Shown here piece by piece: positions 1 through 9,626 of a DNA stretch of 64,000 bases. The notes under the pieces are model-generated. The model searched no databases. It was given only the letters and a program-made list of their open reading frames with translations, and was not told the DNA's origin. Position numbers and translations under genes: made by a program. The stretch is from the NCBI GenBank assembly GCA_947396885.1, contig OX377205.1:74744969-74808968 (forward strand), in the 5' to 3' direction. Source of the DNA: Heligmosomoides polygyrus polygyrus. Lineage: Eukaryota; Nematoda; Chromadorea; Rhabditida; Heligmosomidae. The stretch's first letter is position 1. Every line of letters begins with the position of its first letter.

Positions 1-27
1 CCTAAATTTTGACGTCGCTTTTACTGT

Positions 28-447
28 ATGAATCAACGTGATATTCGGCTGCTCTACTTATATGAATGGAAAAGCTGGGAACAACGCCGTGGCCGCAGCT
101 CGTAACATCAACGCTGCATTTGGGGAGATTTTGCTAGGGAACGCACAATTCGCCAGTGGTTCGAAAAGTTTCGACCTGGAGATGAAAGTCTCGAGAATGA
201 AGACCGGGGTAGGCCGCCATCACTCCTTAACAACGACCAACTTATGCCATGGTGGAAGCGGGTTCGCGTGAAACTATGAGAGAGACAGCACAGCTTTTTG
301 GCGCTGACGGCAGCACTACAAGTCGCCACTTGGATGCGATCGGAAAAGTAAAGAAATTGGACAAATGAATCCCGTACGAACTGACCGCTCCGCAGATGCG
401 GAAACTCCACGACACCTATGCTTCGTTAAGGCTGCGCAATCAAAGAG
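28..447 (+). pseudogene. mariner transposase, N-terminal part (broken)
   Basis: Decayed mariner-family (DDE/D superfamily) transposase, which would bind its element's terminal inverted repeats and cut and paste it at TA sites. The ATG at 28 opens MNQRDIRLLYLYEWK, the usual start of this group. Near 75 the frame shifts to one reading NAVAAARNINAAFGE, and it shifts again near 130. The helix-turn-helix region continues with GDESLENEDRGRPPS (about 174-218) and HLDAIGKVKKLD (about 328-363), ending in LRNQ at about 443. Coding then stops because an LTR retrotransposon is inserted at 448. Matching C-terminal mariner sequence resumes after two large insertions at about 12683. Frameshifts and in-frame stops show it is dead. 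The motif order is seen directly; the hookworm-like subfamily assignment is from memory of the family. Confidence 0.85.
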
Positions 448-486
448 TGCTGGGGACGGAGCCACCCCAGATATCGAGACCCTTGA
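448..486 (+). repeat. 5' LTR, first fragment
   Basis: It reads TGCTGGGGACGGAGCCACCC onward and matches the first 39 bp or so of the 3' LTR at 9444 with a few changes. It stops at ACCCTTGA (479-486), the target site duplicated by the next insertion. Confidence 0.85.
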
Positions 487-504
487 TTATATCTTTGTCC
501 TTTT

Positions 505-740
505 CGAATTTCGAATAGTCGAATTTCGAATAAATTCGAATTTCGAATACTCGAATATTCGACTAATCGAAGAAAGTACAATATTCGATTTATTCGTTTA
601 TTCGAATATTCGAGGAAGTCCAATATTCGATTTATTCGTTTATTCGAATATTCAAGAAAGTCCAATATTCGAATGTTCGTTTATTCTAATATTCGAAGGC
701 TTCGAATTTCGAATATTCGAATATTCGAATATTCTTTATC
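505..740. repeat. TTCGAA-rich subterminal block with 42-bp tandem units (left)
   Basis: Dense palindromic TTCGAA/TATTCGAATA motifs. From about 581 to 705 a 42-bp unit repeats about three times, each beginning TATTCGATTTATTCGTTTAT and ending GAAAGTCCAA or GGAAGTCCAA. Its translation is spurious. Confidence 0.85.
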
Positions 741-1037
741 AATCTCTTAACAATTTAATGGCACTCCTCTTCGAAATCCAGGGAATTGTGACCTCTTGAT
801 AGGAACGATGTTTTGTTTCGCGCGTCATTCAAATTGGCCGAATTGTGTGTATGCAATCTGACAGGGGAGGGTCTGGCGAGCATGTCTGAAAGCGGAGAGC
901 GAGTCGTATAGGGAGAATTCCCACCCCTCAACTAGTATAAAAATGTTTTTATTTTTTGCCAAGTCGTTAAACACAAGGAGTAGGGAGTCTGTTACAATAG
1001 AATTCGTGGGTCTTGTACGCCCGCGATGTACCTGCCG

Positions 1038-1117
1038 GCAAGTGGCTCGAAGCGCAGTGGATAGAGACGTTGTTTCATGGGTGGGAAGTCGGGGGTTCGA
1101 TTCTCCCGCTCTGCTGC
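1038..1117 (+). other. tRNA-like segment in fold-back arm
   Basis: AGCGCAGTGGATAGAGAC resembles an RNA polymerase III A box and GGGGGTTCGATTCTCCC a T arm/B box, at roughly tRNA spacing. The 3' part CTCTGCTG has no clear 5' acceptor partner, so I read it as tRNA-derived repeat sequence and not a working tRNA gene. Confidence 0.6.
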
Positions 1118-2212
1118 ATTTTTGCATTTCATATGTTTGGTTGAGAGTTGAACGAATCTGACATCTATACCATTTTCAGATGTTTTTTTTGCCTAATTTT
1201 CCAGTTGTACGCCGTGGAGAGTAAATTTCTTGCAACTTGTTTATTACTGACCGGTTTTTTACCACAAGGCAATGATAAAGCTACTGAACGGTGTATACAC
1301 GCTCAATACCACTGATGCACGGGCCCAAAGTGCATGAAACAGAAGCACTGGTCACAGTGGGACAGCGTATAAAAGCTACAGGCTCCTCACAGGTATACCA
1401 GCGACATCACCTTCAATGTCATTATAACAAATCGGTTCTCCATCAGCTACCCGCAGCTTCGACATCTACCTCCATGATGTTGTCCCTTTTTTGCAGGTCA
1501 AAAGGAGGGTCGTGCACAATGACGTGGGAGTGGAATCATTCCACCCGAAAACGTAATCATATGTCGACTGCTTGCTTGCCCCTCGACGTCTATCAGTTCA
1601 TCTTGCGGATCCCAATCATCTTCTTCCACCACTTCCAGCTGTTCGCCTTCGTCAACTTCAAGTTGACGTGCTTCATTCCTTGAGTATGCTGGCCATCCGT
1701 TCGGCCAGCTTGATTTCTTCCCTCGAAGGTTCCTTGCCTAGAGGTGGGCCACACTTCAGCGTAAGCAGATGGATCACCAATCCAGCATCGGCGGGCATTG
1801 TTTGTGTTAGGTTTAAAAAACTTTCAGCTACCTCTGATTTCCAGTTGACAGGCAAAGATGAGGGAAAGAGGGTATCGATGGCCGTTAACGTTCACAGATC
1901 CACAGATCTCGTTTCTTTATTTGAACCACTTGCGACGTCACGTCCTGGTCTTTGAAAATCCGAGCAGGATGGTTTTTTTCCCGAGGTCATTGGTCCATGT
2001 ATGGAAGCAGACAGCGAAGAGCATGTAGCCTTTATACGTTGCCCGTTTTGTGCCCAGTGCAGCTTCATGCACTTTCTACCTGTGTATCAATGATGTTGAA
2101 CGTTTATACATCATTATGTTTAATACCATAGCATGCAGCTGGAAAAATTGGTAGAAACCCTCTGAAATGGTATAGACGTCAGAATCCATCAAATCTCAAC
2201 AATCAGTTGAAA

Positions 2213-2300
2213 TGCAAAAGTGCAGCAGCGCAGGAGAATCGAACCCTTGACCTTCCTCGCATGAAGCAACGTCTCTATCCACTGCGCTGCGAAACGCTTG
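2213..2300 (-). other. tRNA-like segment in opposite fold-back arm
   Basis: Inverted counterpart of the segment at 1038-1117. On the minus strand it reads AGCGCAGTGGATAGAGAC (A-box-like) and later AAGGGTTCGATTCTCCTG (B-box-like). Same interpretation: tRNA-derived repeat. Confidence 0.6.
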
Positions 2301-3088
2301 CGGCAGAGGCATTGCGGGCATACAAGACCATCGAACTCGTGAGGCGCCGATTACATTGTAACTGCAAATACCCCCCCCCCCCGTTTAACGCCAAGAAAAA
2401 ACCCAACCTCCTTGGTTTTTTTTTCTTGGCAAAAAATAAACACATTTTTATGCTAATTGAGCGGTGTGGATTCTCCCTATGTGACTCGTTCTTCCCGTTC
2501 AGACATACGCTTCAGACACTTCCCTTGTTAATCAACACGAGGTAAGCGCGGGCAAACGCGGACCTCCGCTGCTTCCCTGCTTCCTTTGAACATCATCGAG
2601 CGTCGTGCGGCTAGTCACGTGAATTGGAAGTGAATCGGGTTATGGCTGTACAATGACGCTTTTGCCTTCGGTATACTACGGGAGAATCCCCGTTGTATTT
2701 CTACCCCAAGTACAACGACGGAACGGTTAAAGCCGGAAGGAGCTGCGATGGGGAGATAGCACTTTCTGGAGCCTGGGAAGCTCCTGCTTTCTGGTATCAA
2801 AGACGTTAAAGAAGAGAGGAAGAGCAATGCCTATGGAGTACAAGGGCCAGTCATACTCCGTTTCCTATGAAAGCGAGCCATCCGCATTTTCGCAATAACA
2901 CTACCCAAGTCGTAATGACTTATCAGATTAGGTTCCACCCATGGAGTTCGGGTCCGTTTGCTTACAAGTGAATCGAAGCTCTTCAACGGAACGCGGACGA
3001 AATGCCACTCATGAGCCTCCAATGTGCCTCCTCTGCGCCGGATCCCCTTCGTGTTACTTCGTCCGTGCTAGCCATTCTTTTATCACCT

Positions 3089-4546
3089 AGAAGATGGCAC
3101 GTAAAAACACCCCCACGTGCAATCGATTGGGTTAGGCCTTCGCGATGGGGCGCGCGCACCGTGCAGTGGAGGTGGAGCAGTCGAGCCGACGACGCGGCAT
3201 AGTGCACTGGCTTAGCAACTTCGATGGAACTGGAAAGGATTACAACACTTGGTGCAGTATTTATGAGCACACGGCAGTACTACTGAAGATCGAGTAACCC
3301 GCGCAACGTGCGAGCAACGGATAACGCGTAGTATCATGTAGTATGTGATGTAATTTACTTTGAAAATGTACATGTCCATGTACATTGATACATGAGATGT
3401 AATTAACTTCGATTTTTTAAAGCATTCGGTAGCGTCAACCTTTCTAGATTTATGCAAAACCTGAACATCTGAAGTTCCTTCCCTTATTGCGTAAATAGAT
3501 ACAGAATTAACTTTCAGAACGTAGTGTTCAAGTCAAGATAGGAGGTACTTTTTTGGTCTTCAAGCTAGTGAAGAGCAGAGTTCCCCAGGGAGGGGTCGTT
3601 TCTTCAATTCTCTTCGATATATACGTAGCTTAGCTGACGTTAATTCTCGAGGGCAGGGGCGTTATTTGTAAGCAGTTTGCAAATGATATCAAGATCTATA
3701 GGAAAATTGAATGTGGAGAGAATACATCGTGCATTGGAAAAGTTTTATGAGTGGTCAAATCTGGAAGTTACCTCTTGCCTCCGAGAAAAATGTACACATG
3801 AGATTGGGAGGGTCGGAGTGCTCTGCTCGATAAGCGTTGCAGTTCACGTACCTTATCTTTAGATGTCTTGGAACAGACGATAGACAACTTTTAGTGCACG
3901 CATATAAAACATATGTAAGACCAGTAGTGGAGATCGGAGACCCTAACCCTAAGGCCAAAATGATGAAGTCAACTCAAACTCCCATGCTTCATCCCTGGAA
4001 GACTTCCATTTCATAACCGTGGAACTCTAACCTTTGACATTATCACCAAAGGCATGTAGGTTCTTTTAGCTTTCATTAAGATTAATTCTGAACAGAGATA
4101 ACTGTTTAAATCCGGCATTTTGGACCAAACCCACATAATAACGTCGAAATTGATGCGATTCTTTTAACAATTGTGGATTTCAAGAGGTCTGTATGAGCAA
4201 AACTAAGTGTGTGACGCATACACTCAGTAAGCAACTGCATCTACAACCACGGATCGTAAGAGCAGTTCCCAAAGTGCATTTGCTTAGCATCTACCGTGCC
4301 TCAGTTTCGTAACAGCTGTAACAAAGTGCTTTTTCTTAGCGTTTACTGTAAAATACGGCGGGCCGTGAATGTAATTCCGAATTACATTAAATTGGCACTG
4401 TCTTCCGTAATGTAAACTCCTGCTCCCCTCTGCTAAGCCAGTGGACTATGCCCCGTGATCGGCTCCAGTGCACGATGCGCGAGCGCGACCCATCGCGAGA
4501 GGCTGACCCAATCGGTTGCACGTGGGGGTGTTTTTACGTGCCATCC
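3089..4546. mobile_element. TIR element with ~135-bp GC-rich inverted ends
   Basis: Left arm about 3089-3215 and right arm about 4425-4546 are inverted copies. Both contain GGCACGTAAAAACACCCCCA followed by CGTGCAA(T/C)CGATTGGGT and end near CCACTGGCTTAGCA. The flanks CCTAGA and CCTAGG are similar. No transposase is visible; the centre holds a CR1 fragment. Confidence 0.7.
3560..3945 (+). pseudogene. CR1-like LINE reverse transcriptase fragment
   Basis: Broken piece of a non-LTR retrotransposon polymerase. Across frames it reads VPQGGVVSSILFDIYVA (thumb-side motif of CR1/Jockey reverse transcriptases), then KQFANDIKIYRKIE, where the catalytic FADD motif has become FAND, then LRCLG and HAYKTYVRPVVE, a typical C-terminal block. 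Several frame changes and stops are present. It lies inside the TIR element at 3089-4546. Confidence 0.7.
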
Positions 4547-5104
4547 CTAGGAGCTTCGCTTTAACCTAAGGAAAGACAGTTACCTATGGAGCAAGATCTA
4601 ACAATAACAATCAATAACAATCATAACAATCTAGCTCTGCCTATCCAGGATGTTTCTCTCTTCTCGGGGCACGAATTCTTAGGGAAGCAAGGGTGCTTCA
4701 TTGCCATTATACCTTTGTCACCGTCTTTTGGACTCGTGAAGGAAATGGATGGAGCAGCCTTCGCGGCGCTTGAACAACGGAATTTGAGCTTGGACACCGA
4801 CTTCCACAGCCTCGGCTCGGTCCTTAGCTCGCTCTCGCCTCGCAGTCGCCCTCAGCCTCAGTAGCGTTTATCACTCACTAGACTCGCCACTCTCCACTCC
4901 ATTAGACCTCGGTCACGGGACAGGAGATCCATTGATAGAAATCGATGTACCACAGTTGATAATTTCGCAATTAACCAACTGGTACAAGAGTAATGACAAT
5001 TTAAAGCCTTCGTATATGCCGCCCTGTCGAACGCAGTTTACAGTGGGTAATAAAAAATAAGTAAATATCAATCATTGGGTGACCACAATAAGTAAGGTGT
5101 TCAT

Positions 5105-5305
5105 CTGATTATTCGTTCATTCGAAATTCGAAATTTTGAAAATCGAATGTTATTCGATCATTCGAATTTCGAAATTTTGAAAATCGAATAATATTCGATC
5201 ATTCGAAATTCGAAATTTTGAAAATCGAATATTATTCGATCATTCGAAATTCGAAATTTTGAAAATCGAATATTATTCGATCATTCGAAATTCGAAATTT
5301 TTTCC
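5105..5305. repeat. TTCGAA-rich subterminal block with 41-bp tandem units (right)
   Basis: About four and a half units of 41 bp, each reading ATTCGATCATTCGAAATTCG then AAATTTTGAAAATCGAATATT. It mirrors the left block of the same element but has its own unit and length. Confidence 0.9.
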
Positions 5306-5319
5306 AATGACAAAGGTAT

Positions 5320-5439
5320 ACCCTTGACCACACTGACCTAGGCTCCACCCTTTTTCTGGAACAGTTCGGTGCCTGTATATAAACCCCAGTTTCATTGTGT
5401 TGTCATTATATATTCGTTGTCTTCTAATAAAGTATTCTA
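5320..5439 (+). repeat. 5' LTR, second fragment (promoter and poly(A) region)
   Basis: Begins with the duplicated ACCCTTGA and matches 3' LTR bases from about 9475 on. It holds a TATAAACCCC TATA-like box (about 5377) and TCTAATAAAG, a possible poly(A) signal (about 5424). It ends at the TA (5438-5439) where the maT-type element is inserted. Confidence 0.85.
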
Positions 5440-6150
5440 CAGAGAACGTCAAAAGTTCTTGGACTCTTTTGTTTCAGGCTCATTATGATGGATAATGTGC
5501 TTTGCTCAACCAAACTTTTATGTGGTTTTGTTGCCCTACTCTTACCCTCTCATATACCAATTATTCGTGCCTGAATGTTCTTTTGTTCAAGATGGCTGAT
5601 GCAAATGGTTTGCGCACTGTAATGGAGAAACTGCTTGTCGAAGAAAAAAATCCAACTATAAAACTACCTAGAGGGCATCCTGAAGAAAGACATTCTTCCT
5701 TGGGAATCTGTGCCTGAAAAAAGCGACTGGACTTATCATGAAGCTCGCGCTTATAAGGCTAAATTGGTAAGAAGTTTTGCGCTGAACAACTTTCCGTATT
5801 TCATCTCAGCCGAAGAGTGGCCCCCGCTCAGCCCGTACCTCAATCCGATGGACCACACAGCCTGAAGAGTAAGGTCTAGACAAGATCCCACACGAACACT
5901 GCTTCACTTCAAAGAGCCCTGAAGAAAGCCTGGGGAGAGATTGATGAAGACCCCCTACGTGCCGCCGTGGATGCGTTTCCCGAGCGCTTGAAGGTATGTA
6001 TTCGTGCTAAAGGAGGCCATTCGAAATTTAACCACTTCTTTATATGTGCCTGGTTAATAGTAATAAATTTTATGAATATCATCTGATTTGCTTGAAAACA
6101 GCCGTTTGGGCGGTCAATTACATGTGTTCAATAACTTTTGACGCACCCTG
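5440..6150 (+). mobile_element. maT/Tc1-mariner-type DNA transposon, deleted copy, inserted in the LTR
   Basis: Ends are inverted repeats: CAGAGAACGTCAAAAGTTCT at 5440 and the complement of ACTTTTGACGCACCCTG ending at 6150. Both sides carry the TA duplication typical of the superfamily (5438-5439, 6151-6152). Removing it restores continuity of the LTR (TATTC + TACTACGTCG). At 711 bp it keeps only the C-terminal transposase region. Confidence 0.85.
5689..6031 (+). pseudogene. maT-type transposase C-terminal remnant
   Basis: Reads DILPWESVPEKSDWTYHEAR, then KAKLVRSFALNNFPYFIS and EEWPPLSPYLNPMD, the conserved block around the last catalytic aspartate region in Tc1/mariner-type transposases (usual form WPPxSPDLNPMDY). 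The aspartate of SPDLN is tyrosine here. After a frameshift the tail matches the family C terminus (KAWGEIDEDPLRAAVDAFPE, then KGGH). Catalytic domain upstream is missing, so it is inactive. Confidence 0.8.
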
Positions 6151-6186
6151 TACTACGTCGTCTATCGGCTGCCTGCGGATCCAACA
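6151..6186 (+). repeat. 5' LTR, third fragment (LTR end)
   Basis: TACTACGTCGTCTATCGGCT to GGATCCAACA matches the last 36 bp of the 3' LTR (9591-9626) with one or two changes. It abuts the primer binding site. Confidence 0.85.
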
Positions 6187-6188
6187 AC

Positions 6189-6204
6189 TGGCGATCAGGA
6201 ACTC
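6189..6204 (+). promoter_or_regulatory. Putative tRNA primer binding site
   Basis: TGGCGATCAGGAACTC starts two bases after the LTR end. TGG complements the CCA tail of a tRNA, as expected for minus-strand priming. The tRNA was not identified. Confidence 0.55.
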
Positions 6205-6246
6205 CTGGACCACGCACTGGAACAGATAACCGACGTCCTCGCCCTC

Positions 6247-6942
6247 ATGCAGCAGCAGTTGCAGCTCCTCCAGCAGCAGCAGAAGGATACGTGCGACAAC
6301 TTCATGCGGATGCTGGAAAAGATCGAAACCCGATCTGCCGGACCATCGCCCATCGTCGTCAAGGACAAGCACACTATCTTCGATTTGCTCTATCGACGTA
6401 TCGAGAAGTTCTCCTACGAGGCGGACAACGGCAGAACGTTCGACGGCTGGTACAAACGATTTAAGAACGTCTTCGATAACGACTGTGGCGATCTCGACGA
6501 CAAGGAGAAGACGCGCCTACTCGTCAGCCGCCTGGACGAGGACTGCCATCAGCTGTTCTGCGGGTCGATGTATGCCTTCCGATCTAACATGAGACGAGGC
6601 CATCGCTACTCTGAAGCGCCTATTTGGATCGGCAAAGACGCTGTTTCGACGCCGTTTTGAGTGCTTCAAGATCCAGTGCGAGCACCGGGACTTCAACGCC
6701 TATGAAACGTTTGTAAGGATGCGCTGCACCGATGCGAAGCTCGACTGCATTGACTTCGACGGTCTTCAGTGCCTCGTATTCGTCGCTGGATTTCAAGGAG
6801 CAGAATGAGCCGACTACAGAACGCGTCTGTTGAGAAAGCTGGACCAAGCCGAGAAGCTTTCTATGAAGGATCTCAAATGCCAGCTCATCAAGTCCTACAA
6901 GGAGGACGAGAGGATGCTCGAAAATGCGTCAATGGTGACTTC
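6247..6942 (+). pseudogene. Gypsy-type gag remnant
   Basis: Gag structural polyprotein remnant. It opens at an ATG with a Gln-rich run (MQQQLQLLQQQQKD), followed by FDGWYKRFKNVFDNDCGDLD (about 6440-6500), KTRLLVSRLDEDCHQLF, and after a frame change LFRRRFECFKIQCEHRDFNA, CTDAKLDCIDFDGLQCL and LRKLDQAEKLSMKDL. This arrangement matches gag of nematode Gypsy elements. At least two frameshifts and one stop (after AGFQGAE) break it. No CCHC zinc knuckle or protease follows: sequence jumps to reverse transcriptase at about 6950, so an internal deletion removed that part. Confidence 0.75.
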
Positions 6943-6951
6943 GACTGTTAA

Positions 6952-7410
6952 CTGAAAGAGGAAGTACTCCCTCCTGTCGACTACTCCGCGTGGGCGGCAC
7001 CGATCGTAGTCATCAAGAAGGCTAATGGAAGTCTTTGTCTTTGCGCCGATTTTTCGACGGGGCTGAGCAACGCGCTGGTGTTGCACCAGCATCCGCTACC
7101 TACAGCAGACGACGTCTTCCCGAAGCTCAACGGCGGCAGTACATTCACGCAGATTGATCTCGCAGTCGTCTATCTACAGATCGAACTTGATGACTCTGCT
7201 AAGGAACTTCTAACGATCAACACGCATCGAGCACTACTGCGTTATAATCGCCTACCATTTGGAGTGAAATCTGCACCAGGCATCTTCCAACAAATTATGG
7301 ACTCCATGATTTGTGGGCTCAATGGCTGCGCTGCTTATCTCGACGGACGCCAACCGGACGCCGACCCGATCCTTCTAAGATCGATGCTATTCGGAAGATT
7401 CCATTCCAAA
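6952..7410 (+). pseudogene. Gypsy-type reverse transcriptase remnant
   Basis: Reads LPPVDYSAWAAPIVVIKKAN, then FPKLNGGSTFTQIDLA (about 7120-7170; the usual form is FSKLDLxxAY, and the aspartate of QIDLA is kept), YNRLPFGVKSAPGIFQQIMD (7250-7310) and AAYLDG (7336-7353). The catalytic YLDD has become YLDG, so it would be inactive even apart from frameshifts. The N terminus and protease are deleted. It directly follows gag and precedes RNase H. Confidence 0.85.
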
Positions 7411-7424
7411 GACATTGAACAACT

Positions 7425-7868
7425 ACGTTCTTTCCTAAGATGCTCAACTATTATGGTCACTTCTTCAACGAGATGCGCCAATTACGTGCACCATTGGACG
7501 CTCAACTGAAGAAGGACGCCTGTTTCACATGGTCTGTCAAGTGCCAAAAAGCTTTCCAACGAGCCAAGGATGTGCTTGTGTCAGATATTCTGCTCACACA
7601 CTGCGATCCCTCTAAAGAGATCGTCATCGCGTCCGATACATCGGAGCATGGGATTGGAGCAGTCATCAGTCACCGCTTTTCGGATGGAGTGGAGAAAGCA
7701 ATTCAACACGTCTGCCGCTTCCTAACATCTACCGAGAGGAACTACGGTCAAGTGGAGAAGGAAGCTCTCGCCATCACCGTCGCCGTACGGAAATTTCATT
7801 GCTACATCGACTGACGCTACTTCAAGCTGTTGACGGACCACAAGCCACTACTCGCTGTATTTGGAAAC
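7425..7868 (+). pseudogene. Gypsy-type RNase H domain remnant
   Basis: Continues the polymerase after a frame change: LNYYGHFFNEMRQLRAPLDA, FTWSVKCQKAFQRAKDVL, then IVIASDTSEHGIGAVISHRF (the first RNase H aspartate, in the usual form xxDAS, is kept as SDTS), ERNYGQVEKEALAI (catalytic Glu region) and HCYID. A stop after YID and a further frame change lead to LLTDHKPLLAVFGNKRGVPV. The order and motifs are those of Ty3/Gypsy RNase H. Confidence 0.85.
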
Positions 7869-7889
7869 AAGAGAGGAGTGCCCGTCTAA

Positions 7890-8936
7890 ATGGCGAATCG
7901 GCAACAACGCTGGGCTCTTTTGTTGAAGAATTACGACTTCACAATAGAATACTCCAGCACATCCAACTTCGGCCAAACCGATGCCCTATCACGTCTCATC
8001 GCAGAGCAATCGACACCAGAAATGGACATGGTTATCGCGGGAACCAAAATTGGCGCCGCTACAATCTTTACCAACACGACGTCGAAACTCCCAGTCGCTA
8101 AAATGATTGCTGAAGAAACCGTCAAGAATTCAGTACTAAAACATGTTTTAGTACTCACCGAAACAGGACTATGGCCGAAGAAACCGCAAAACGGTACCAG
8201 TCGATTTGCCTTTCTTCGCGGATCACTTTCGACACAGGAGGGATGCATGTTCGTAGAAGACCGCAACGTCGTTCCTGAACGCCTGAGCACCACCGTCCTA
8301 CAGCAGCTCCATGAAGGACACCCAGGAATAACAGGAATGAAGATGCACGCCAGGAAATACGTCTACTGGGCGAACATCAACGTGGACATAGATACCTGTA
8401 TTCGCAAATGTACACGCTGTCAGCAAGCCGCAAAGAAGCCGGTTAAAACTACGCTCTGCTCGTGGCCGATTGAAGACCCACCATGGACGCGCGTACATGT
8501 GGACTTCGCCGGACCTATGGATGGTAAAATATACCTCGTCATCGTCGACGCCTATTCCAAATGGCCCGAGATAGTCGAGATGTGTACTATTACCACCAGC
8601 AATACGGTCAGGGAACTACGCCGTCTGTTTGCCCAATTCGGCAACACGCAAACCCTCGTGACGTGCAACGGGTTACCGCAGTTCGAAAGACTTCGAAGAT
8701 TTCTGCACCAGAAATGGAATTCGTCACTTGACGTCTCCGCCTTTCCACCCGATAGTCAACCGGAGCGCTTTGTCTACACCTTCAAAGGAACGTTCCAAAA
8801 GTTCAGAACCGAAACAAATGGCCAGGAAGCTCTGCAACAACTGCTCACCTACCGCCGCACTCCATGTCCATCGGCTCCAGGAGGGAAATCTCCGGCGGAG
8901 GCATTCCTTGGAAGGGCCATTCGTAGACGCTAAGTC
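7890..8936 (+). pseudogene. Gypsy-type integrase, longest open frame of the element
   Basis: A 347-residue open frame. It starts in the RNase H/integrase linker (QRWALLLKNYDFTIEY, DALSRLIAEQ), then has the HHCC zinc-binding domain: HEGHPGITGMKMHARKY and CIRKCTRCQQAAKKP (about 8300-8440). The catalytic core follows: HVDFAGPMDGKIYLVIVDAY carries the first aspartate (about 8497); the second, normally in TDNGPQF, is lost (TCNGLPQF); the Glu-bearing motif remains as PERFVYTFKG with a small deletion in front. The end, RRTPCPSAPGGKSPAEAFLG, is typical. The core would be inactive. It shows how recently the element was intact compared with the mariner around it. Confidence 0.88.
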
Positions 8937-8983
8937 TACTCAAGCCGTCCGCTACTTCCGTCGAAGTCAATAGAAACGACAAG

Positions 8984-9420
8984 ATGGAAGAACAATTCAA
9001 CCACCATCACGGAGCACGTCAGAAAGAGTTTAATGTCGGTGGCCTCGTCTGGTCTTCGGACTACCGCAGCGGAACGCCTCGCCAATCACCCGCGCGTGCG
9101 CTGAAACGACATGGAAGGAGACTCTATGTAGCAATCGACGGTCAAACATGGAGACGACATGCCAGTCAGCTGCGTCGCCTCTACTTCCACACTTCAACGT
9201 ACAATCTGGAGCTCTTCGACTTACCGCTTCTACTGTGCCCGAAGCCTGACCGACGGCGACAGAATTCTCACCCTTTTCGACTTTATCGATGAGCTCATCG
9301 TCGACTTCGGCAGTGCCCAGCGACTCGACAACGACAGAAGCTCAGATGCAACGCCCACAGAGGAATCGCCATGCACCGGATCGACTTCAGATGGACCCTT
9401 CGAAGAAATCGTACATTTAG
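8984..9420 (+). pseudogene. Gypsy integrase C-terminal tail
   Basis: After a frame change at about 8935 the tail reads RQKEFNVGGLVWSSDYRSG, RHGRRLYVAIDGQTWRRHAS and QLRR, the chromo/GPY-like module that follows the integrase core in Gypsy elements. After a further frame change it ends with RPQRNRHAPDRLQMDPSKKS, just before the polypurine tract. Confidence 0.7.
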
Positions 9421-9433
9421 AAGTGCCCATCTT

Positions 9434-9443
9434 ACGGGGGAGG
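9434..9443 (+). promoter_or_regulatory. Polypurine tract
   Basis: ACGGGGGAGG lies immediately before the 3' LTR start TGCTGGGG at 9444, the expected place and composition for the plus-strand primer. Confidence 0.7.
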
Positions 9444-9626
9444 TGCTGGGGACGGAGCCACCCCAGAGATCAGACCCTTGACCACACTGACCTAGGCTCC
9501 ACCCTTTTCTGGAATAGTCCGTGGCCTGTGTATAAACCCCCATTTTCATTGTGTTGTCATATATATTCGCTGTCTTCTAATAAAATATTCCACTACGTCG
9601 TCTACCGGCTGCCTGCGGATCCAACA
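9444..9626 (+). repeat. 3' LTR (183 bp)
   Basis: Starts TGCTGGGG and ends ATCCAACA. It has a TATAAACCCC box (about 9531) and TCTAATAAAATATTC (about 9578) as possible poly(A) signal. It is uninterrupted and served as the template for assigning the 5' LTR pieces. Confidence 0.9.

Larger units (their letters stand above)
859..2531. mobile_element. Fold-back element with tRNA-like segments in both arms
   Basis: Two arms of about 300-330 bp (859-1165 and 2150-2531) are inverted copies of each other. Shared landmarks from the ends inward are an AGGGGAGGGTCTGG / AAGGGAAGTGTCTG end, TAGGGAGAATTC/CC, a TATAAAAATGTNTTTATTTTTTGCC block, a tRNA-like segment, and a CTATACCATTTTCAG block near the inside. 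The 1-kb centre shows no recognised gene. The end sequence resembles those of the elements at 14684, 36672 and (right end) 52130, so these form a family. A poly-C run lies at about 2371-2383. Confidence 0.7.
487..5319. mobile_element. 4.8-kb non-autonomous DNA element with TTCGAA-rich inverted ends
   Basis: It splits the 5' LTR and is flanked by a perfect 8-bp duplication, ACCCTTGA (479-486 and 5320-5327). The ends are imperfect inverted repeats: ATATCTTTGTC (489-499) on the left and the complement of GACAAAGGTAT (5309-5319) on the right. Both lead directly into blocks rich in TTCGAA and TATTCGAATA. No transposase was recognised inside; the interior holds a fold-back element (859-2531), a TIR element (about 3089-4546) and a CR1 fragment. 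An 8-bp duplication fits hAT and related superfamilies, but the termini are not a classical hAT end, so the superfamily is left open. Confidence 0.75.
448..9626 (+). mobile_element. Gypsy-type LTR retrotransposon, internally deleted and split by two later insertions
   Basis: The element runs from TG at 448 to CA at 9626. The 183-bp 3' LTR (9444-9626) can be matched piece by piece to a 5' LTR cut into three parts (448-486, 5320-5439, 6151-6186). Between the LTRs lie gag, reverse transcriptase, RNase H and integrase remnants in Ty3/Gypsy order. The flanks AAGAG (443-447) and AAGGG (9627-9631) are a near-perfect 5-bp target duplication inside the mariner. Without the later insertions it would be about 3.6 kb, short for the group because protease and the N-terminal part of reverse transcriptase are missing. 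Frameshifts and stops make it non-autonomous. Confidence 0.85.

Noticed and set aside
365..799. 144-codon frame with repeated IFDLFVYSNI
   Set aside because: It is a translation of the 42-bp TTCGAA-type tandem repeat.
1038..1117. Functional tRNA gene
   Set aside because: A and B boxes are visible but no 7-bp acceptor stem can be formed, and an inverted copy sits in the opposite arm of the same repeat.
3937..3953. CCCTAACCCTAA resembling telomere repeat
   Set aside because: Only two units, and nematode telomeres use TTAGGC; it is chance sequence beside the CR1 fragment.
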